A DNA stretch of 64,000 bases from Myxococcales bacterium (GTDB lineage: Bacteria > Myxococcota_A > Polyangia > Polyangiales > Ga0077539), in NCBI GenBank assembly GCA_013298625.1, contig JAAFIF010000018.1, positions 54,551 to 118,550 on the forward strand. Reading direction: 5' to 3'. Made by a program: the position numbers and the translations under genes. Below are positions 61,471 through 64,000 of the stretch, piece after piece. The notes under the pieces were generated by a model. That model was not told the DNA's origin, made no database searches, and was given only the letters and a program-made list of their open reading frames with translations. Position 1 is the stretch's first letter, and every line of letters starts with the position of its first letter.

Positions 61471-61803
61471 GTGAACGCCGACGACATCAAGGCCCTTCGC
61501 AAAGAGCTCGGTTGGACCCAGCGCGACCTCGCCGAGGCTCTCTCTCTCGAGGTCTCGCTCGTGCGCGACTGGGAGACCGCCGAGCAGTTCGCTACCAAAG
61601 CGCACTGCGACGAGATGCAGAAGCTGCGCGAGAACCCGCCGCCCAAGCGCTCGAAGAAGGCCAAGACCCCCATGCAATCGCTCGCTGATCCAGCGCTCTG
61701 GACCCTCGTACGCAAGCTCCTCGCCCACGGCGCGCTCCGGGCGGCGTGCGAAAAACTCGCGGCAGAGTACGACGACCCCCTCGACAACGAGCGAGCTGGG
61801 TAG
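61471..61803 (+). CDS. XRE-family helix-turn-helix regulator
   Basis: A 110 aa DNA-binding protein from a GTG. Residues 3-45 show the Cro/CI HTH: IKALRKELGWTQRDLAEAL, then SLEVSLVRDWETAE. A Lys/Pro-rich link (PPPKRSKKAKTP) leads to a C-terminal helical part (LWTLVRKLLAHGALRAACEK). Divergent from the membrane-anchored gene at 61408 and 45 bp before the metallo-beta-lactamase gene, so it may regulate either. Confidence 0.75.
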   Translation: MNADDIKALRKELGWTQRDLAEALSLEVSLVRDWETAEQFATKAHCDEMQKLRENPPPKRSKKAKTPMQSLADPALWTLVRKLLAHGALRAACEKLAAEYDDPLDNERAG

Positions 61804-61848
61804 CAACAACGGCGCCCCGCGTCTCTCGTTCGTTCGCGCTCGTCGTCG

Positions 61849-62730
61849 ATGGCTCGCTCACCGCTCGTTCCGCTGCACAACCCTGGATGCCCAACGGCGC
61901 TCTCGATCGCAGGGCACGAGCTCGTCGCGTTCTCGATCTCTGGCGTGAGCACGTACGTGATGGCGCCGGCGATGGACGCTTGCTTCGACCTCGGTCACTG
62001 CCCCGTCGAGGCAGCGCGCCTGCGCTCGGTCCTCTTGTCGCACGTCCACCAGGACCACTCGCTCGGCGTCGTCAGGCACCGCGCGCTGCGGCAAATGTGG
62101 GGCGATTCGCCGTCGCGCGTGTTCGTCCCCCACGAGTCGCGGGACGCGCTCGTCGCCGTTCTGCGCGCGTTCGAAGCGATGGAGCAGCGAGAGCCTTCGA
62201 CCACGCTCGATCAAGACGTCATCGGCGTCCGCGCCGGCGAGACCTTCGCCCTCTCCAAGCGGCTCTCGGTCGAAGCGTTCTCCGTCGCCCACAGGATCAC
62301 CTCGCTCGGGTACACCGTCAGCGAGCGGCGCCGGTCGCTCAAGCCCGAGTTCGAAGGCCTCCCCGGCCTCGAGCTCAAGGCCGCCCGCGAGCGCGGAGAA
62401 GAGCTGTACGACCACCGAACGCACCGCGCGCTCACGTACATCGGCGACAGCACCATCGAGACCCTCGAGCGCGCCACGGACCTGGGCGACTGTGACGTTC
62501 TATGGCTCGAGGCCACACACGTCGGCAAGACCGATCCAGCCGTCAGCGCCAGGTACGGCCACACCCACCTCGACGAGCTCGTGGCGCTGTTTCGCGCGAG
62601 ACCCGCGCTCTTTGGCCGCGCGCACATCGTGCTCAAGCACTGGTCCATGCGCTACGGGCGAAGCGAGATCGAGCAGGCGATCGAGCGGGTCCCGCGCGCG
62701 CTCGCCCGACGGATGACGGCGCTGCTATGA
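61849..62730 (+). CDS. Metallo-beta-lactamase-fold hydrolase (RNase Z-like)
   Basis: A 293 aa MBL protein. The metal motif is SHVHQDHSLG (HxHxDH) near residue 65, and further ligands are candidates in FSVAHRITS, YIGDST and the late LKHWSMRYG. The layout with TYIGDSTIETL and WLEATHVGKTD resembles ElaC/RNase-Z-type proteins, which cleave tRNA 3' ends or act on phosphodiesters. It lacks the usual flexible exosite arm, so the RNase Z role is not certain. Confidence 0.75.
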   Translation: MARSPLVPLHNPGCPTALSIAGHELVAFSISGVSTYVMAPAMDACFDLGHCPVEAARLRSVLLSHVHQDHSLGVVRHRALRQMWGDSPSRVFVPHESRDALVAVLRAFEAMEQREPSTTLDQDVIGVRAGETFALSKRLSVEAFSVAHRITSLGYTVSERRRSLKPEFEGLPGLELKAARERGEELYDHRTHRALTYIGDSTIETLERATDLGDCDVLWLEATHVGKTDPAVSARYGHTHLDELVALFRARPALFGRAHIVLKHWSMRYGRSEIEQAIERVPRALARRMTALL

Positions 62731-62831
62731 GCCCTCTGCCCCGCCGCAGCGCGCACAGTTTCGCCGTGAGCAAGAACCAAATGGCCCTTCTCGCGCGCGG
62801 CGCGAATGCGGCAAAGGGCGCGCGCGCCCCG

Positions 62832-62859
62832 TTGACTCGCCCATTTGCACCGGTATCCT
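62832..62859 (+). promoter_or_regulatory. Sigma70-like promoter for the RNA-binding protein gene
   Basis: TTGACT (62832-62837), 16-base spacer, TATCCT (62854-62859), in an intergenic region of 287 bases. It would give an untranslated leader of roughly 150 bases before the ATG at 63018. A long leader is a known feature of cold-regulated RNA-binding protein genes; no structure in it was worked out. Confidence 0.5.
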
Positions 62860-63017
62860 CGCTGTTCGCGTCGAGCGGATCGTCGACGTGACCCCGGCAG
62901 AAGGCACGACGCGCGATCACGCACACGTTTTCAAGTGTGCGAGAGCCCCGCGAAGATCCTCAACCCCACTACTCTCACCCTCTCGATCACGGTCAGTTCA
63001 AAGGTTTCGGAGACACA

Positions 63018-64000
63018 ATGGCGACGGAAGACTCGCGTAAGTTGTTCATGGCGGGATTGCCCGAAAGCGTCACGGAAGACACGCTGCGCAACCTGTTCTC
63101 GGAGACGGGCGCCACCGTCACTGAAGTGTCGTTGCCGCGCGATCGCGCGACGGGACGCCCCCGCGGTTTCGCGTTCGTGCGCCTCGGCGACGAAGACGAA
63201 GCGAACCGCGCCCGGCAAGAGCTCGACGGTCGCATCGTGGACGGACGGCCCATCTCGGTCCGCCCGTTTCATGCGGACCCGCCCGGCGGTCGCGAAGGAG
63301 CAGGCCCTGGCGCGCCGCGCGGCGACGGTCCGCGCGGGCCGCGCCGCGAGGGCGGTGAGGGGGGAGGCTACGGCGCAGGCGGCGGCTACGCCGGCGGCGG
63401 CAGCAGCGGCGGCGGATATGCTGGCGGCGGTGACCGTCCCGGCGGCTACGCTGGCGGCGGTGCGACTGGGGATCGTCCCGGCGGTTTCGCTCCGCGCGAT
63501 CGCGGACCGCGCCCCGGCGGCGGTGGTCGCGCGCCCGACGCGCCCGATCGCACGCTCTACGTCGGCAACCTGCCGTACGACGCAGCGCAAGAAGAGATCG
63601 AGGGGCTGTTCTCGAGCGTCGGCGCCGAAGCCCCCGCGCATGTGTACATGCCCGTCGATCAGGACGGTCGCAAGCGCGGCTTCGGGTTCGTGACGATGGC
63701 CAGCGCAGAAGCGGCCAACGCTGCGCTCGACGCGCTTCGCGGAGCCGAGCTCCGCAGCCGTCGTCTGGTCATCAACATCGCGCACCCCAAGGGCGAGCGC
63801 CCCGCGGGCGGCGGTGATCGTCCCGGCGGATACGCCGGCGGCGGCGGTGGCGGCTTTCGCAACACTGGCGGCGGCGGCTATGCCGGCGGTGGCGGTGGCG
63901 GCGGCGGCTACGCGGGTGGCGGCGGCGGCGGTGGATACGCTGGCGGCGGTGGTGGTGGCGGTGGCGCTCCGGGCGGCGGCGGCGGCTATGCCGGCGGCGG
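63018..64000 (+). CDS. Two-RRM glycine-rich RNA-binding protein (3' end outside window)
   Basis: At least 327 residues, open to the window edge. RRM1 (~8-88) has RNP2 KLFMAGLP and RNP1 RGFAFVRL; a Gly/Arg/Tyr-rich linker of ~85 residues (GYAGGG-type repeats) leads to RRM2 (~178-255) with RNP2 TLYVGNLP and RNP1 RGFGFVTM. A very Gly-rich tail (YAGGGGGGG-type) continues past base 64000. It probably binds single-stranded RNA, perhaps as a cold-shock or phase-separating chaperone like plant/cyanobacterial GRPs. Two RRMs in one bacterial protein is less usual than one. The ATG at 63018 follows AGACACA, a weak site. Confidence 0.88.
   Translation, partial: MATEDSRKLFMAGLPESVTEDTLRNLFSETGATVTEVSLPRDRATGRPRGFAFVRLGDEDEANRARQELDGRIVDGRPISVRPFHADPPGGREGAGPGAPRGDGPRGPRREGGEGGGYGAGGGYAGGGSSGGGYAGGGDRPGGYAGGGATGDRPGGFAPRDRGPRPGGGGRAPDAPDRTLYVGNLPYDAAQEEIEGLFSSVGAEAPAHVYMPVDQDGRKRGFGFVTMASAEAANAALDALRGAELRSRRLVINIAHPKGERPAGGGDRPGGYAGGGGGGFRNTGGGGYAGGGGGGGGYAGGGGGGGYAGGGGGGGGAPGGGGGYAGG

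Noticed and set aside
63340..64000. Gly-rich GC repeats as non-coding satellite
   Set aside because: They stay in frame with two flanking RRM domains and encode a typical GYAGGG linker and tail.
1..64000. tRNA, rRNA, prophage, integrase or conjugation genes
   Set aside because: I looked for them on both strands and found no cloverleaf-like gene, rRNA segment or phage/transposase protein; only non-autonomous repeats are present.

Overview
The window is very GC-rich and gene-dense. It has the features of a large-genome deltaproteobacterium of the myxobacterial (Polyangiales/Sandaracinus-like) type: Ser/Thr kinases of the myxobacterial style, many lipoproteins with Asp/Ser/Ala/Gly-rich linkers behind the lipid-modified Cys, a MopE-type Asp-rich calcium-like segment, WD40 and PEGA-like proteins, and an RRM/glycine-rich RNA-binding protein. 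The taxonomic placement is an inference from content only; there is no rRNA or tRNA in the window.

Layout. (1) 1-3.5 kb: the tail of an unknown gene, a DUF4126 membrane protein, a Cys-rich lipoprotein and a phosphatase/phosphodiesterase-like lipoprotein. (2) 3.6-11.8 kb and 17.0-18.5 kb: a pyrimidine/hydantoin catabolic set, with mmsA, a zinc-ribbon methyltransferase, preA and preT on the minus strand, then a cytochrome c, hydA and a Lys/Ala/Pro-tailed protein on the plus strand, and an NCS1 permease further on. (3) 11.8-20.4 kb: a kinase-ATPase signalling protein, a SUKH protein, a Cys-rich lipoprotein and a WD40 protein. (4) 20.5-31.5 kb: an eroded accessory zone. It holds two coupled membrane proteins, a SUKH-like protein, lipoproteins, a stand-alone HipA-like kinase, at least seven gene relics, two families of small palindromic elements and a four-copy dispersed repeat.

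(5) 31.5-37.7 kb: a compact island, less GC-rich to the eye, of five acyl/keto-acid enzymes: an SDR, a citrate-synthase-like protein lacking two of three catalytic residues, a ketosynthase, a crotonyl-CoA carboxylase/reductase and an acetolactate-synthase-like ThDP enzyme. Start/stop overlaps couple the KS, CS-like and SDR genes. This is the best candidate here for an undescribed biosynthetic pathway. (6) 38.3-43.2 kb: a lipoprotein, hemH followed by a PqqD-like/flavoprotein-decarboxylase/methyltransferase fusion, and a divergent ATP-grasp ligase. The fusion is RiPP-like in architecture, but no precursor peptide was seen.

(7) 43.2-50.4 kb: a kinase, a PEGA-like protein, an SDR, RNase HI and secreted proteins. 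(8) 50.5-54.8 kb: an assimilatory sulfur operon (SemiSWEET, cysH, siroheme synthesis, sulfite reductase) in which every junction overlaps, with a palindrome in front. (9) 54.8-61.4 kb: a minus-strand run of a small anchored protein, a CoA-transferase, membrane proteins and an inner-membrane sulfatase-like enzyme. (10) 61.4-64.0 kb: an XRE regulator, a metallo-beta-lactamase protein and a two-RRM glycine-rich protein cut off by the window end.

Most other long open frames are antisense or out-of-frame shadows of these genes, as expected at this GC content.
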